A DNA stretch of 64,000 nt from Pantoea sp. Ap-967 (GTDB lineage: Bacteria; Pseudomonadota; Gammaproteobacteria; Pseudomonadales; Pseudomonadaceae): assembly GCF_011752565.1 (NCBI RefSeq), contig NZ_VWXK01000032.1, positions 1 to 64,000 on the forward strand. Direction: 5' to 3'. Under the pieces are notes generated by a model, which saw nothing but the letters and a program-made list of their open reading frames with translations, had not been told where the DNA came from and did not search any database. Below are positions 7,907-16,100 of this stretch, piece by piece. Every line of letters starts with the position of its first letter. Position 1 is the stretch's first letter. A program made the translations under genes and the position numbers.

Positions 7907-9172
7907 TCAGTTACCTTTCACTGCATAGTCCGGGCGCTTGTCATTGCCCGGAATGAACGGGCTCCAAGGCTGCGCCCGCAGCGGCTGCTCGGTTTCCCAG
8001 ACCACGCTGAACTGCCCGTCGTCCTGGATTTCACCGATCATCACCGGCTTGTGCAGGTGGTGGTTGGTCTTGTCCATGGTCAGGGTAAAGCCCGACGGTG
8101 CCTTGAAACTCTGCCCGGCCAAGGCCTCGCGAACCTTGTCGACATCGGTGGACTTGGCCTTTTCGGCGGCCTGGGCCCACAGGTGGATGCCCACGTAGGT
8201 GGCCTCCATCGGGTCGTTGGTCACCGCCTTGTCGGCGCCCGGCAGGCCCTTGGCCTTGGCGTAGGCTTTCCAGTCGGCGACGAACTTCTGGTTGACCGGG
8301 TTATCCACCGACTCGAAATAGTTCCAGGCGGCCAGGTGGCCCACCAGCGGCTTGGTGTCGATGCCGCGCAGTTCCTCTTCACCCACCGAGAAGGCCACCA
8401 CCGGCACCTCGGTGGCCTTCAGGCCCTGGTTGGCCAGTTCCTTGTAGAACGGCACGTTGGAGTCGCCGTTGACGGTGGAGATCACCGCCGTCTTGCCACC
8501 GGCGGAGAACTTCTTGATGTTGGCGACGATGGTCTGGTAGTCGGCATGGCCGAACGGGGTGTACACCTCTTCGATGTCTTTGTCGGCCACGCCCTTGCTG
8601 TGCAGGAAAGCGCGCAGGATCTTGTTGGTGGTGCGTGGGTACACGTAGTCGGTGCCCAGCAGGAAGAAGCGCTTGGCGCTGCCGCCGTCTTCGCTCATCA
8701 GGTATTCAACGGCGGGGATGGCTTGCTGGTTGGGCGCGGCGCCGGTGTAGAACACGTTCGGCGACATCTCTTCACCTTCGTACTGCACCGGGTAGAACAG
8801 CAGGCCGTTCAACTCCTCGAACACCGGCAGCACCGACTTGCGCGACACCGACGTCCAGCAGCCGAACACCACGGCGACCTTGTCCTGGGTCAGCAGCTGG
8901 CGGCTTTTTTCGGCGAACAGCGGCCAGTTGGAGGCGGGGTCGACCACCACCGGTTCGAGCATCTTGCCGTTCACACCGCCCTTGGCGTTGATCTCGTCAA
9001 TGGTCATCAGCGCCATGTCCTTGAGCGAAGTCTCGGAAATCGCCATGGTCCCGGACAGCGAATGCAGGATGCCGACCTTGATGGTTTCGGCGGCCTGGAT
9101 GCTCCAGCTCAGGCCCATTGCGGCAATGGATGCGCTGAGGGTAAAGGCCTTGATCAGACTGCGACGCTTCAT
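7907..9172 (-). CDS. urtA: Urea-binding periplasmic protein UrtA
   Basis: UrtA, 421 residues, is the substrate-binding protein of the urea importer, a type I periplasmic-binding fold related to AmiC/LivJ. The N-terminus has a twin-arginine-like motif (KRRSLIKAF) and a hydrophobic stretch ending in IQA, so Tat export with cleavage before AETIKVG is likely. The ATG at 9172 was chosen for this signal. It heads the operon urtABCDE and has its own sigma-54 promoter. A 121-base gap containing a REP separates it from urtB, which fits the higher need for binding protein. Confidence 0.95.
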   Translation of the reverse strand: MKRRSLIKAFTLSASIAAMGLSWSIQAAETIKVGILHSLSGTMAISETSLKDMALMTIDEINAKGGVNGKMLEPVVVDPASNWPLFAEKSRQLLTQDKVAVVFGCWTSVSRKSVLPVFEELNGLLFYPVQYEGEEMSPNVFYTGAAPNQQAIPAVEYLMSEDGGSAKRFFLLGTDYVYPRTTNKILRAFLHSKGVADKDIEEVYTPFGHADYQTIVANIKKFSAGGKTAVISTVNGDSNVPFYKELANQGLKATEVPVVAFSVGEEELRGIDTKPLVGHLAAWNYFESVDNPVNQKFVADWKAYAKAKGLPGADKAVTNDPMEATYVGIHLWAQAAEKAKSTDVDKVREALAGQSFKAPSGFTLTMDKTNHHLHKPVMIGEIQDDGQFSVVWETEQPLRAQPWSPFIPGNDKRPDYAVKGN

Positions 9173-9220
9173 GTGCTCTCTCCGCTGAGTTGTTATGTGT
9201 TGGGCAAGCGGGGAGGGGTG

Positions 9221-9237
9221 TTGCAAGGGGTGTGCCT
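9221..9237 (-). promoter_or_regulatory. Sigma-54 promoter of urtA
   Basis: The minus strand reads AGGCACACCCCTTGCAA. It matches the sigma-54 consensus TGGCAC-N5-TTGC with the invariant GG and GC exactly ten bases apart. The predicted start site is about 12 bases downstream, leaving a leader of about 40 bases before the urtA ATG. This points to NtrC-dependent expression under nitrogen limitation. Confidence 0.7.
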
Positions 9238-9290
9238 AGTGGCGAAAGGGGCTTGTTAGAGGGGTTGTGCGAGGTGTTGGGGCGTTTTTG

Positions 9291-9307
9291 CGGGCCAGGG
9301 TGGTGCC
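9291..9307. promoter_or_regulatory. Weak NtrC-like site upstream of urtA
   Basis: CGGGCC-AGGGT-GGTGCC resembles the NtrC consensus TGCACC-N5-GGTGCA: the right half matches five of six, the left only three of six. It sits about 55 bases upstream of the -24 element, in the range used by NtrC. Suggestive only. Confidence 0.25.
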
Positions 9308-9328
9308 TGGGATATGGGTATGCACAGG

Positions 9329-9353
9329 ATTGGGGCTGCGAAGCAGCCCCAAT
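9329..9353. terminator. Hairpin downstream of cycA
   Basis: A perfect 11-base stem (ATTGGGGCTGC / GCAGCCCCAAT) with a GAA/TTC loop starts six bases after the cycA stop on the minus strand. There is no long U-tract, but GGGGCTGC hairpins of this kind are common at Pseudomonas gene ends. It also separates cycA from the urtA promoter. Confidence 0.55.
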
Positions 9354-9358
9354 CACAA

Positions 9359-10765
9359 TCAGCCGTTACGCACCGCCGAGCGCGGATGACGGCGGCTACG
9401 CACGAACTGGTAGGTCCCCGCCAGCAGCAGGAACCAGATCGGCGTCACCACCAGCGCCGAACGGGTATCGGCTTCCAGGCTCAGCAGCACCAGGATGAAG
9501 GCGAAGAACGCCAGGCACACGTAGCACATCAAGCGCCCACCCGGCATCTTGTAGGTCGATGCCTGGTGCAGCGCAGCGCGGTGTTTGCGGTACTTCAGGT
9601 ACGACAGCAGGATCAGCGTCCAGACGAACATGAACAGCACCGCCGACACCGTGGTCACCAGGGTGAACGCTTCGACCACGTTCGGCACCAGGTAGATCAG
9701 CACCGCGCCCAGCAACAGGCAAGCGCAGGAGAAGAACAGGCCGTTGGCCGGCACCGAACGGCCCGACAGCTTCTCGAACGCTCGCGGCGCATCGCCTTCC
9801 TGGGCCAGGCCATAGAGCATGCGGCTGGTGGAGAACACGCCGCTGTTGGCCGAGGACGCCGCCGAAGTCAGCACCACGAAGTTGATGATGCTCGCCGCCG
9901 CCGGCAGGCCGGCCAGCACGAACAGTTCCACGAACGGGCTCTTGCCCGGCACCACGTCGCGCCAAGGGGTGACCGCCATGATCGCGATCAGCGCCAATAC
10001 GTAGAACACGATGATCCGCACCGGGATCGAGTTGATCGCCCGTGGCAGGGTGCGCTCGGGGTTCTTCGCTTCGGCGGCGGTGGTGCCCACCAGCTCGATG
10101 CCCACGAAGGCGAACACGGCGATCTGGAAACCGGCGAAGAAGCCCATCAGGCCATTGGGGAACATGCCGCCGTCATTCCACAGGTTGGCCAGCTGCGCGG
10201 TGCGCCCGCTTGGCGACGTGAAACCGGTGATGACCATGTACAGGCCGGTGGCGACCAGGCCAAGGATGGCCACGATCTTGATCAGGGCGAACCAGAACTC
10301 CAGCTCGCCGAACATCTTCACCGTCACCAGGTTCAGCGACAGCAGCACGGCCACGCAGGTCAGCGCCGGTATCCACTGCGGCAGGTCGGGGAACCAGAAC
10401 TGCGTGTAGGCGGCGATCGCCACCACGTCGGCGATACCGGTGACCACCCAGCAGAACCAGTAGGTCCAGCCGGTGAAGTAACCGGCCCAGGGCCCGAGCA
10501 GGTCGGCGGAGAAGTCGATGAACGACTTGTAGTTGAGGTTCGACAGCAGCAATTCGCCCATGGCGCGCATGACGAAGAACAGCATGAAGCCGATGATCAT
10601 GTAGACGAAGATGATCGACGGCCCCGCCAGGCTGATGGTCTTGCCCGAGCCCATGAACAGGCCGGTGCCGATGGCGCCGCCGATGGCGATCAGCTGGATG
10701 TGGCGGTTGGTCAGGTTGCGCTGCAGATGTTGGCCATCTGGCGCGGTGGGAGACGAGTGCTTCAT
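9359..10765 (-). CDS. cycA: D-alanine/D-serine/glycine permease
   Basis: This 468-residue protein belongs to the amino acid-polyamine-organocation family (AAT group) with about 12 membrane spans. The N-terminus RNLTNRHIQLIAIGGAIGTG and following segment are the family's unwound helix-1 substrate motif, and the sequence fits CycA better than AroP or LysP. It would import D-Ala, D-Ser and Gly by proton symport. ATGs at 10777 and 10765 are both in frame; 10765 is preferred because AAGGGA lies 12 bases upstream of it, whereas it directly abuts 10777. It is a single-gene unit. Confidence 0.85.
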   Translation of the reverse strand: MKHSSPTAPDGQHLQRNLTNRHIQLIAIGGAIGTGLFMGSGKTISLAGPSIIFVYMIIGFMLFFVMRAMGELLLSNLNYKSFIDFSADLLGPWAGYFTGWTYWFCWVVTGIADVVAIAAYTQFWFPDLPQWIPALTCVAVLLSLNLVTVKMFGELEFWFALIKIVAILGLVATGLYMVITGFTSPSGRTAQLANLWNDGGMFPNGLMGFFAGFQIAVFAFVGIELVGTTAAEAKNPERTLPRAINSIPVRIIVFYVLALIAIMAVTPWRDVVPGKSPFVELFVLAGLPAAASIINFVVLTSAASSANSGVFSTSRMLYGLAQEGDAPRAFEKLSGRSVPANGLFFSCACLLLGAVLIYLVPNVVEAFTLVTTVSAVLFMFVWTLILLSYLKYRKHRAALHQASTYKMPGGRLMCYVCLAFFAFILVLLSLEADTRSALVVTPIWFLLLAGTYQFVRSRRHPRSAVRNG

Positions 10766-10888
10766 TGTGGGCTGCATTCCCTTGAGAGGTCAGTCTTCTT
10801 GTCGGAGGTAGCCGGGTAGGCTAACACGCGCGTGCCAGATCGGGGCGCGACAGATCGACTCGACTTTTGCGGGGCAGTTTTTCTTCCG

Positions 10889-10965
10889 TGCCGGCCCTTT
10901 CGCGGGGCGAGCCCGCTCCTACAAGGCGATGTAGGAGCGGGCTTGCCCCGCGAAAGGGCCGGCAC
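10889..10965. repeat. REP pair
   Basis: A long near-perfect palindrome, GTGCCGGCCCTTTCGCGGGG and its inverse, carries the two CCCGCTCCTACA cores. It lies between the cycA start and the end of the PepSY protein gene. Confidence 0.85.
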
Positions 10966-10974
10966 AGGTCACCG

Positions 10975-12342
10975 CTAGGCGCTGGCCAACACCCGCCGGC
11001 GGCGCACCACCAGGCTATCCACCACCCACATCACCACCATCGACACCCCCACCAGCGGGAACATCACGCCCAGCACCAGCATCACCCCCACCGCCGCCTT
11101 CCAGCGTGGCAGGTCGTGGCGCAGCGGCGGCACGCCCAGCCCGCCTTCGGGCCTGCGTTTCCACCACATCACCAACCCACTCACCGAGCCCAGCAGGATC
11201 ATCAGGCACACCAGCAGGATGATGGCCTGGTTCAGCGGCCCGAACATCCTGCCTTCATGCAGCATCACGCCCAGCTCCGTGGCGCGGGCCACCGGGCTGT
11301 AGTCCTGCCAGCGCACATCGGCCAGCACCTTGCCGGTGTATTGGTCGACGTGCAGGGTGGCGTCGTTGCGCGGGTCGTCGGCGAACACGGCGATGGTGTA
11401 CACGCCTTCTGCCGTGGTGGGCGCGGTGATGCTGTAGCCAGGCGCTACACCCCGGGCGGTGGCGATATCCTGCACCTGTTGCAGGCTGACCTGCGGGGCT
11501 GCGGGCGCGCTGTCCATCATGTGATGCCCGGCATGCTCGGCATGGGCGCCGGACTGCGGCATCGGTGTATTCTCCAGGGCCCAGGGCACGGTCTGGCGGT
11601 GGGCGCTGTTGAGCACGCGGGCTTGTTGATCGGACTTGGGTACGTCATTCCACATGGCGGCCGGGAAGCGGTTCCACAGCTCGGCGTACTGCTTGCCCCA
11701 CATCCCGGTCCAGGTCATGCCGCTGACCAGCATCAGCAACAGCAGGGCCGAACCCCAGAAGCCTGTAACGGCATGCAGGTCGCGCCAGAACAGGCGGCCA
11801 CGTGCCGACAGCCGTGGCCACAGCACGCCGGCACCACTGCGCCCGCGCGGCCACCACAGGTACAGGCCCGACACCACCAGCACGATGCCCCAGCCTGCGG
11901 CCAGTTCCACCAGGCGATCGCCCAGCGTGCCGACCATCAGTTCGCCGTGCAAGGCGCGGGCGATGGCCTGCAGGTTCTGCTTGCCGTCCTGCTCGCCGAG
12001 CACCTTGCCGCTGTAAGGGTCGACGAACACGTTCAGCTCGCGGCCGCCGTCATGCACCACGAACTGTGCGCTGCGTTCGCTATCGATGGGCGGCAGGTAC
12101 TGGCCGACATGGCCTTTCGGGTAGGCCTGGCGCACCTCGGCCAGCAGCGTGTCGGCGCTTTGCCGATGGTGGCCAGCCTCCACCACCATCAGGTCGCGGT
12201 ACAGCAGCGGGTCGAGCTGCGGCTTGAACAGGTAGATGATCCCGGTGATCGCCAACAGGATCATGAACGGGGCCACGAACAGCCCCGCGTAGAAGTGCCA
12301 ACGCCAGGCCAGGTTGTAGAAATTGATGCGTGTTCCTCTCAT
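10975..12342 (-). CDS. PepSY-associated transmembrane protein
   Basis: The 455-residue protein has the PepSY_TM layout: FYNLAWRWHFYAGLFVAPFM at the start (first helix, residues about 10-35), two periplasmic PepSY regions (about 55-130 and 255-320), and further helices near 140, 190, 345 and 400. A His/Met-containing stretch (HAEHAGHHMMD) lies in the periplasmic part. Relatives are found beside siderophore or copper TonB receptors and are proposed to reduce or process the incoming metal; function is not proven. It follows oprC by 55 bases. The ATG at 12342 has a strong AGGAGG site, which decides the start against longer frames. Confidence 0.85.
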   Translation of the reverse strand: MRGTRINFYNLAWRWHFYAGLFVAPFMILLAITGIIYLFKPQLDPLLYRDLMVVEAGHHRQSADTLLAEVRQAYPKGHVGQYLPPIDSERSAQFVVHDGGRELNVFVDPYSGKVLGEQDGKQNLQAIARALHGELMVGTLGDRLVELAAGWGIVLVVSGLYLWWPRGRSGAGVLWPRLSARGRLFWRDLHAVTGFWGSALLLLMLVSGMTWTGMWGKQYAELWNRFPAAMWNDVPKSDQQARVLNSAHRQTVPWALENTPMPQSGAHAEHAGHHMMDSAPAAPQVSLQQVQDIATARGVAPGYSITAPTTAEGVYTIAVFADDPRNDATLHVDQYTGKVLADVRWQDYSPVARATELGVMLHEGRMFGPLNQAIILLVCLMILLGSVSGLVMWWKRRPEGGLGVPPLRHDLPRWKAAVGVMLVLGVMFPLVGVSMVVMWVVDSLVVRRRRVLASA

Positions 12343-12368
12343 GGGAACCTCCTGTTTGACCAGCAGGG

Positions 12369-12390
12369 GGGCGCAACCGAGGTTGCGCCC
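12369..12390 (-). terminator. Hairpin between oprC and the PepSY gene
   Basis: GGGCGCAACC and GTTGCGCCC form a 9-base stem with a short loop just after the oprC stop on the minus strand. No U-tract follows, so it may attenuate or protect the 3' end of oprC mRNA rather than terminate fully. Confidence 0.4.
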
Positions 12391-12397
12391 GTTGTTG

Positions 12398-14455
12398 TCA
12401 GAAGCTGAAATCGACCTTGGTCCAGAAGGTCCGGCCGGGCTCGTTGACCGGCTGGGGGTCGCTGGCTGGGTAGCCGAACCCAGCATTCCCGGCCAGGTTC
12501 AGGTGCTCGGCATAGGCCTTGTCGAACAGGTTGTCGACGCCTGCGCTGAGCTTGAGGTTGTGGCTGACCTTGTAGGCGCCGTTAAGCGAGAATACGCCGA
12601 AACCGCCGCTTTTTTCGTAGTCCTTGCCCACCACGTTGCCCTGGTTCTCGGCAATGCGGTGCTGCGCCGCCACCAGCCGCCAGAGCGCCCCAGCACTCCA
12701 GCTGTCGCGGCTGTAGGTCAGGCCCAGGCGGCTTTCCAGCGGTGGCATCTGCGGCAGGGCCTTGCCATCGCTGCTGTTCTTGCCCCAGGCATAGGCCAGG
12801 GTGGCATCGGCCTTCCAGCGGTCGTTGAGCTTGTACGCCGCGCCCAGCTCGCCGCCCATGATGCGGGCGTCGATGTTGCGGGCCTGGGTGGTGCTCATGC
12901 CCATCATGGCGCTGCGGTAGTCGAACAGGATGTAGTCGCGGATCTGCCCGACGTAGCCCGAGGCCCAGGCTTCCAGGCGTTCGTCGCGGTACTGCAGGCC
13001 GAAGTCGAGCTGGGTGGTTTTCTCCGGCTTGATGCTGTCGAAGGCGTTGACCGAGCCCGCCGGGCCCTGGGTGGGGGAGAACAGCTCCCAGTAGTCGGGG
13101 AAGCGCTGGGCGTGGCCCAGGCCGATGTAGGTGGTGGCGGGCAACGCTGCCAGGTCGTGCTCGTAGCGCACGAAGCCGCTGGGCAGGGTATCGGCGCGGG
13201 TGTTGCCGTTGGTGGCACTGTCGTCATGGAAATCCCGGGCCGAGGCACGGTCCAGGCGGGCGCCGGTGATCAGCCGGTCGGCACCGCTGGCGTACCAGGT
13301 GAGTTCGCCGAAGGCACCGTAGTTGTGGAAGTCGGCGTCCTTGGCCCACGGCTCGTTCTTGTAGGTGTCGACGCCCATGGCGCTGCGCGCGCGGTGCTGG
13401 TTGGCCTGCGCATCGAGGCCGCTGATCAGCTGCACATCGGCCCAGCGCCAGGTGGCCTTGAGGCGCCCGCCCAGGGTACGGCGCTCGACGTCGGCGGCCA
13501 TGGGGTCGGCCATCATGCCGGTGCCCGAAGGCGTGCGCAGGCTGTAGTTGTCCATCACGTGGTCGGCGTAGTTGTAGTAGACCTGCGCCTCGACCTTGTC
13601 GAGCACGTCGCCAAGGTTGGATTTTTCAAAGCGCAGGCCCAGGCTTTCACGCTTGAACTGCGAGCCGTCCATGCCACGCCCGGCATAGCGGGCTTCGCCG
13701 TCACCTTTGCCGGCGGTGAGTTCCAGCAGGGTGTCCTGGTCGGGCGTCCAGCCCAGGGTCACGTCGCCGTTCCACTTATCCCAGCGCGAGGGCACGGTGT
13801 CGCCGTTGCCGTCCTTGTAGTCGTCCGAGCGCGACTGGTTGCCGACGAAGCGGGCATAGGCCTGGCTGTTGCCGGCGGCGGCATCGAGCACCTTGTCGAA
13901 GCGGCCGTTGGAGCCGGCCAGCAGGCTGGCGTTGACCCGGCTGCCCAGGGCGCCGAATTTTTCCGGTTCGCGTTCGAAGAGGATGGTGCCGGCCGAGCCG
14001 CCCGGGCCCCAGATCACGCTTTGCGGGCCTTTGATCACGGTCAGGCGGTCGTAGGTTTCCGGGGCGATGTAGGAAGTCGGGGCGTCCATGCGGTTGGGAC
14101 AGGCGCCGAGCATCACGCCACCGTTGGTGAGGATGTTCAGGCGCGAGCCGAACATGCCGCGCAGTACCGGGTCACCGTTGGTGCCGCCTGCGCGGATGGC
14201 CGAGAAACCGGGAATGGTCTTCAGGTAATCGGCGCCATCGCTGGCCGGCACCGGCTGGCGCGGGTCCTTGGGGTTGGTGACCACGGTCAGTGGCGAGCTG
14301 GGCGCGATGGCGGTGATCACCGTGGGGCTCAGCTCGGCCTCATGGCCTTCGTGGCCGGTGTCGGCGGCCAGGGCCATGGGTGCGAGCAGCGAGCCGCAAA
14401 GGGCGGCGAAGGTCCCGTACAAGGCGGGAGAAAAAACAGGGGTGCAGCCGGACAT
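12398..14455 (-). CDS. oprC: TonB-dependent copper receptor OprC
   Basis: This 685-residue outer-membrane receptor has a signal peptide ending near LAPMALAA, a plug domain (about 45-190, with GVMLGACPNRMDAPTSYI), and a 22-strand barrel ending in the expected aromatic residue (KVDFSF). The plug contains the CxxxM motif (CPNRM), and an HxM motif (HVM) lies in the barrel; in P. aeruginosa OprC these residues bind copper. That pair of motifs makes a copper role firm rather than a siderophore role. It sits in a copper block downstream of two DUF2946 genes and a PCu(A)C chaperone, 65 bases after the gene before it. Confidence 0.92.
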   Translation of the reverse strand: MSGCTPVFSPALYGTFAALCGSLLAPMALAADTGHEGHEAELSPTVITAIAPSSPLTVVTNPKDPRQPVPASDGADYLKTIPGFSAIRAGGTNGDPVLRGMFGSRLNILTNGGVMLGACPNRMDAPTSYIAPETYDRLTVIKGPQSVIWGPGGSAGTILFEREPEKFGALGSRVNASLLAGSNGRFDKVLDAAAGNSQAYARFVGNQSRSDDYKDGNGDTVPSRWDKWNGDVTLGWTPDQDTLLELTAGKGDGEARYAGRGMDGSQFKRESLGLRFEKSNLGDVLDKVEAQVYYNYADHVMDNYSLRTPSGTGMMADPMAADVERRTLGGRLKATWRWADVQLISGLDAQANQHRARSAMGVDTYKNEPWAKDADFHNYGAFGELTWYASGADRLITGARLDRASARDFHDDSATNGNTRADTLPSGFVRYEHDLAALPATTYIGLGHAQRFPDYWELFSPTQGPAGSVNAFDSIKPEKTTQLDFGLQYRDERLEAWASGYVGQIRDYILFDYRSAMMGMSTTQARNIDARIMGGELGAAYKLNDRWKADATLAYAWGKNSSDGKALPQMPPLESRLGLTYSRDSWSAGALWRLVAAQHRIAENQGNVVGKDYEKSGGFGVFSLNGAYKVSHNLKLSAGVDNLFDKAYAEHLNLAGNAGFGYPASDPQPVNEPGRTFWTKVDFSF

Positions 14456-14520
14456 AATGATTCCAGTCGATCAGTCGTGAGTCAGCGCGAAGCCTCCTGG
14501 CTCCGTGCGGTAATGGGGTG

Positions 14521-14958
14521 TCAGACGCTGATCGAAGGGGGCGGCGCGCGGCTGCGCGCACCGGGGAACACAGCCTGTTGGGCATGGCCCTGGCGTGTGG
14601 CGGTGGGTATCAGGGCAGGGGGCACAGCGCTGGCGACGCTGAGCGGGCTGAGGGTTTGTGGCAGTGCGGGGCAGTTGAACAGCAGGCTGCAGTAACCGCA
14701 CTTTTCCCACATCACATGCAACTGGCCATCGTTGCCGTGGCCGTGATGGCTGTCGCCTGCGTGGGCGTGCTCGGCCGGCATGGACATCGGCATGCCCATC
14801 GGCATGCCCATGCCGGCGTGGTGCTCCATCGGCATCGATTGGGAAATCAATGGGCCGATGAAGATCATCCACATGGCGAACAGGCTCAGCCAGCCGCCAC
14901 CGACGCGCCTGCGTTCAGGGCGGGTGGTACGGCCGGGGCTGTTGCGCGGCGGGCTCAT
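14521..14958 (-). CDS. DUF2946 protein, Met/His-rich
   Basis: The 145-residue protein starts with basic residues and one membrane helix (about 22-40, LSLFAMWMIFIGPLI), followed by a segment very rich in Met and His (about 41-80, with HHAGMGMPMGMPMSMP and HAHAGDSHHGHG) and a Cys pair CGYC near 88. DUF2946 proteins cluster with copper genes; the Met/His segment looks like a soft-metal ligand array. It would face the periplasm. It lies 25 bases after the PCu(A)C gene, within one transcription unit. Confidence 0.8.
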   Translation of the reverse strand: MSPPRNSPGRTTRPERRRVGGGWLSLFAMWMIFIGPLISQSMPMEHHAGMGMPMGMPMSMPAEHAHAGDSHHGHGNDGQLHVMWEKCGYCSLLFNCPALPQTLSPLSVASAVPPALIPTATRQGHAQQAVFPGARSRAPPPSISV

Positions 14959-14983
14959 GCTGGCGAGCGCCTGTCAGCGGGCG

Positions 14984-15469
14984 TCAGTGTGTGTGTTCGT
15001 GGCCTTGGGGCTGGTCTGCCGGGGCCTGCTTCTGCACGGCGACATCAACGGTGATGTCGCCGGCTTTTTCGAAGTGCAGGGTCAGCGGGAAGCGCTTGCC
15101 GTCGGCCAGCAGGCTGCGGTCCTTGGGCTGCATGAGCATCACGTGGTAGGCGCTGGGGGCGAACACCAGGTCTTTGCCGGCGGGCACCGCCACGCTCTGC
15201 ACCTGCTGCATCTTCATGGCGCCGTTGCTGCCCATGGCGTGTTCGTGCAACTGGGCGTCATCGCTGATCGGGCTGTCGACGCTGAGCAGGCGGTCGTCGG
15301 CCTTGCCGTTGTTGTGCACGATGAAATAGGCCGCGACGTTTGGCGCGTTGGGCGGCAACTGCAGCGACCAGGGGTGGGCGATGTGCAGGTCGCCGACGGT
15401 GTATTCGTGGGCATTGGCATAGGCGCCGGGCAGCAGCAGGGCGGCCAGTACGAGGGCTTGCTTGAGCAT
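14984..15469 (-). CDS. Periplasmic copper chaperone PCu(A)C
   Basis: This 161-residue protein has a signal peptide (about 1-20, ending ANA) and a PCu(A)C/DUF461 domain. The metal motif H(M)x10Mx21HxM is represented by HEHAM, MKM and HVMLM around residues 75-115. The family delivers Cu(I) to cytochrome oxidase in the periplasm. The C-terminus ends in a His-rich tail (HEHTH). Position in the copper block, between two DUF2946 genes and upstream of oprC, supports the role. Confidence 0.9.
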   Translation of the reverse strand: MLKQALVLAALLLPGAYANAHEYTVGDLHIAHPWSLQLPPNAPNVAAYFIVHNNGKADDRLLSVDSPISDDAQLHEHAMGSNGAMKMQQVQSVAVPAGKDLVFAPSAYHVMLMQPKDRSLLADGKRFPLTLHFEKAGDITVDVAVQKQAPADQPQGHEHTH

Positions 15470-15515
15470 GGTGTGTCTCCGATCGGTTCAGGTTCAGGCG
15501 AACAGCATGAAGAAC

Positions 15516-15905
15516 TCAGACCAGGGGCGAGGCACGGGGGTTGAGCGCAGGCCAGAGCTGGCGCGGCGTGGGCTGGTAATTGGGCAGTGGCGGCGGGTGG
15601 CCGGCCAAAAGCGTGGGCGGGTTGTGCAGCTGTGGCGGGTAGCCCGGCAAGGCCAGCAGCGGCGCTGCGCCCGAACAGCACCAGCAGTGCTGCATGCTGG
15701 AATGCTGGTCGGTTTGTGCGGGCAGGTCGATCTTGGCCAGGGCCTGGACATCGACCTTGGCCTTGCCTGCCATGCTGGAACAGAAAGCCCCCCACAGCAG
15801 CTGTTCGGCCGGGCCCTTGGGCGCGGCAGAGGACAGCGGCATGGCCAGCAGGTTGAACAGCACTGCAAGGCAGGCTATCCAGGCGATGTGCCGACGTGGG
15901 GGCAT
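15516..15905 (-). CDS. DUF2946 protein
   Basis: The 129-residue protein has an N-terminal membrane/signal segment (about 8-27, IAWIACLAVLFNLLAMPL) and a Cys-rich site HCWCCSG near 73-79 followed by a Pro-rich tail. It is the first gene of the copper block and a diverged relative of the Met/His-rich gene at 14521. Exact role unknown; copper binding is an inference from cysteines and neighbours. A TACAAT -10-like element lies 30 bases upstream. Confidence 0.7.
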   Translation of the reverse strand: MPPRRHIAWIACLAVLFNLLAMPLSSAAPKGPAEQLLWGAFCSSMAGKAKVDVQALAKIDLPAQTDQHSSMQHCWCCSGAAPLLALPGYPPQLHNPPTLLAGHPPPLPNYQPTPRQLWPALNPRASPLV

Positions 15906-15998
15906 GGAGAGATCCGGTCAGGAATCGTGGCGGTATTGTACGGCGGAGTATAGGTAAAAAAGGCGGGGTGCGGTGAAGTGACGCAGGTTGCGGATGTT

Positions 15999-16083
15999 GG
16001 GGCTGCTTGGCAGCCCCATTCGCGAGCTTTGCTCGCTCCTACCAGGCCGGCGGAAATCCCGTAGGAGCGAGCAGAGCTCGCGA
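15999..16083. repeat. GGGGCTGC hairpin plus REP-like pair
   Basis: A short hairpin (GGGGCTGCTTGGCAGCCCC, 15999-16017) is followed at once by inverted REP copies of the TCGCGAGC subtype (16020-16083). This composite closes the SPFH gene side and separates it from the copper block. Confidence 0.7.
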
Positions 16084-16100
16084 TGGAAGCAGCGCCAATA

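Noticed and set aside
12323..14695. A 790-codon plus-strand frame opposite oprC
   Set aside because: It is an antisense shadow; the minus-strand frame has a signal peptide, plug, copper motifs and C-terminal aromatic residue.
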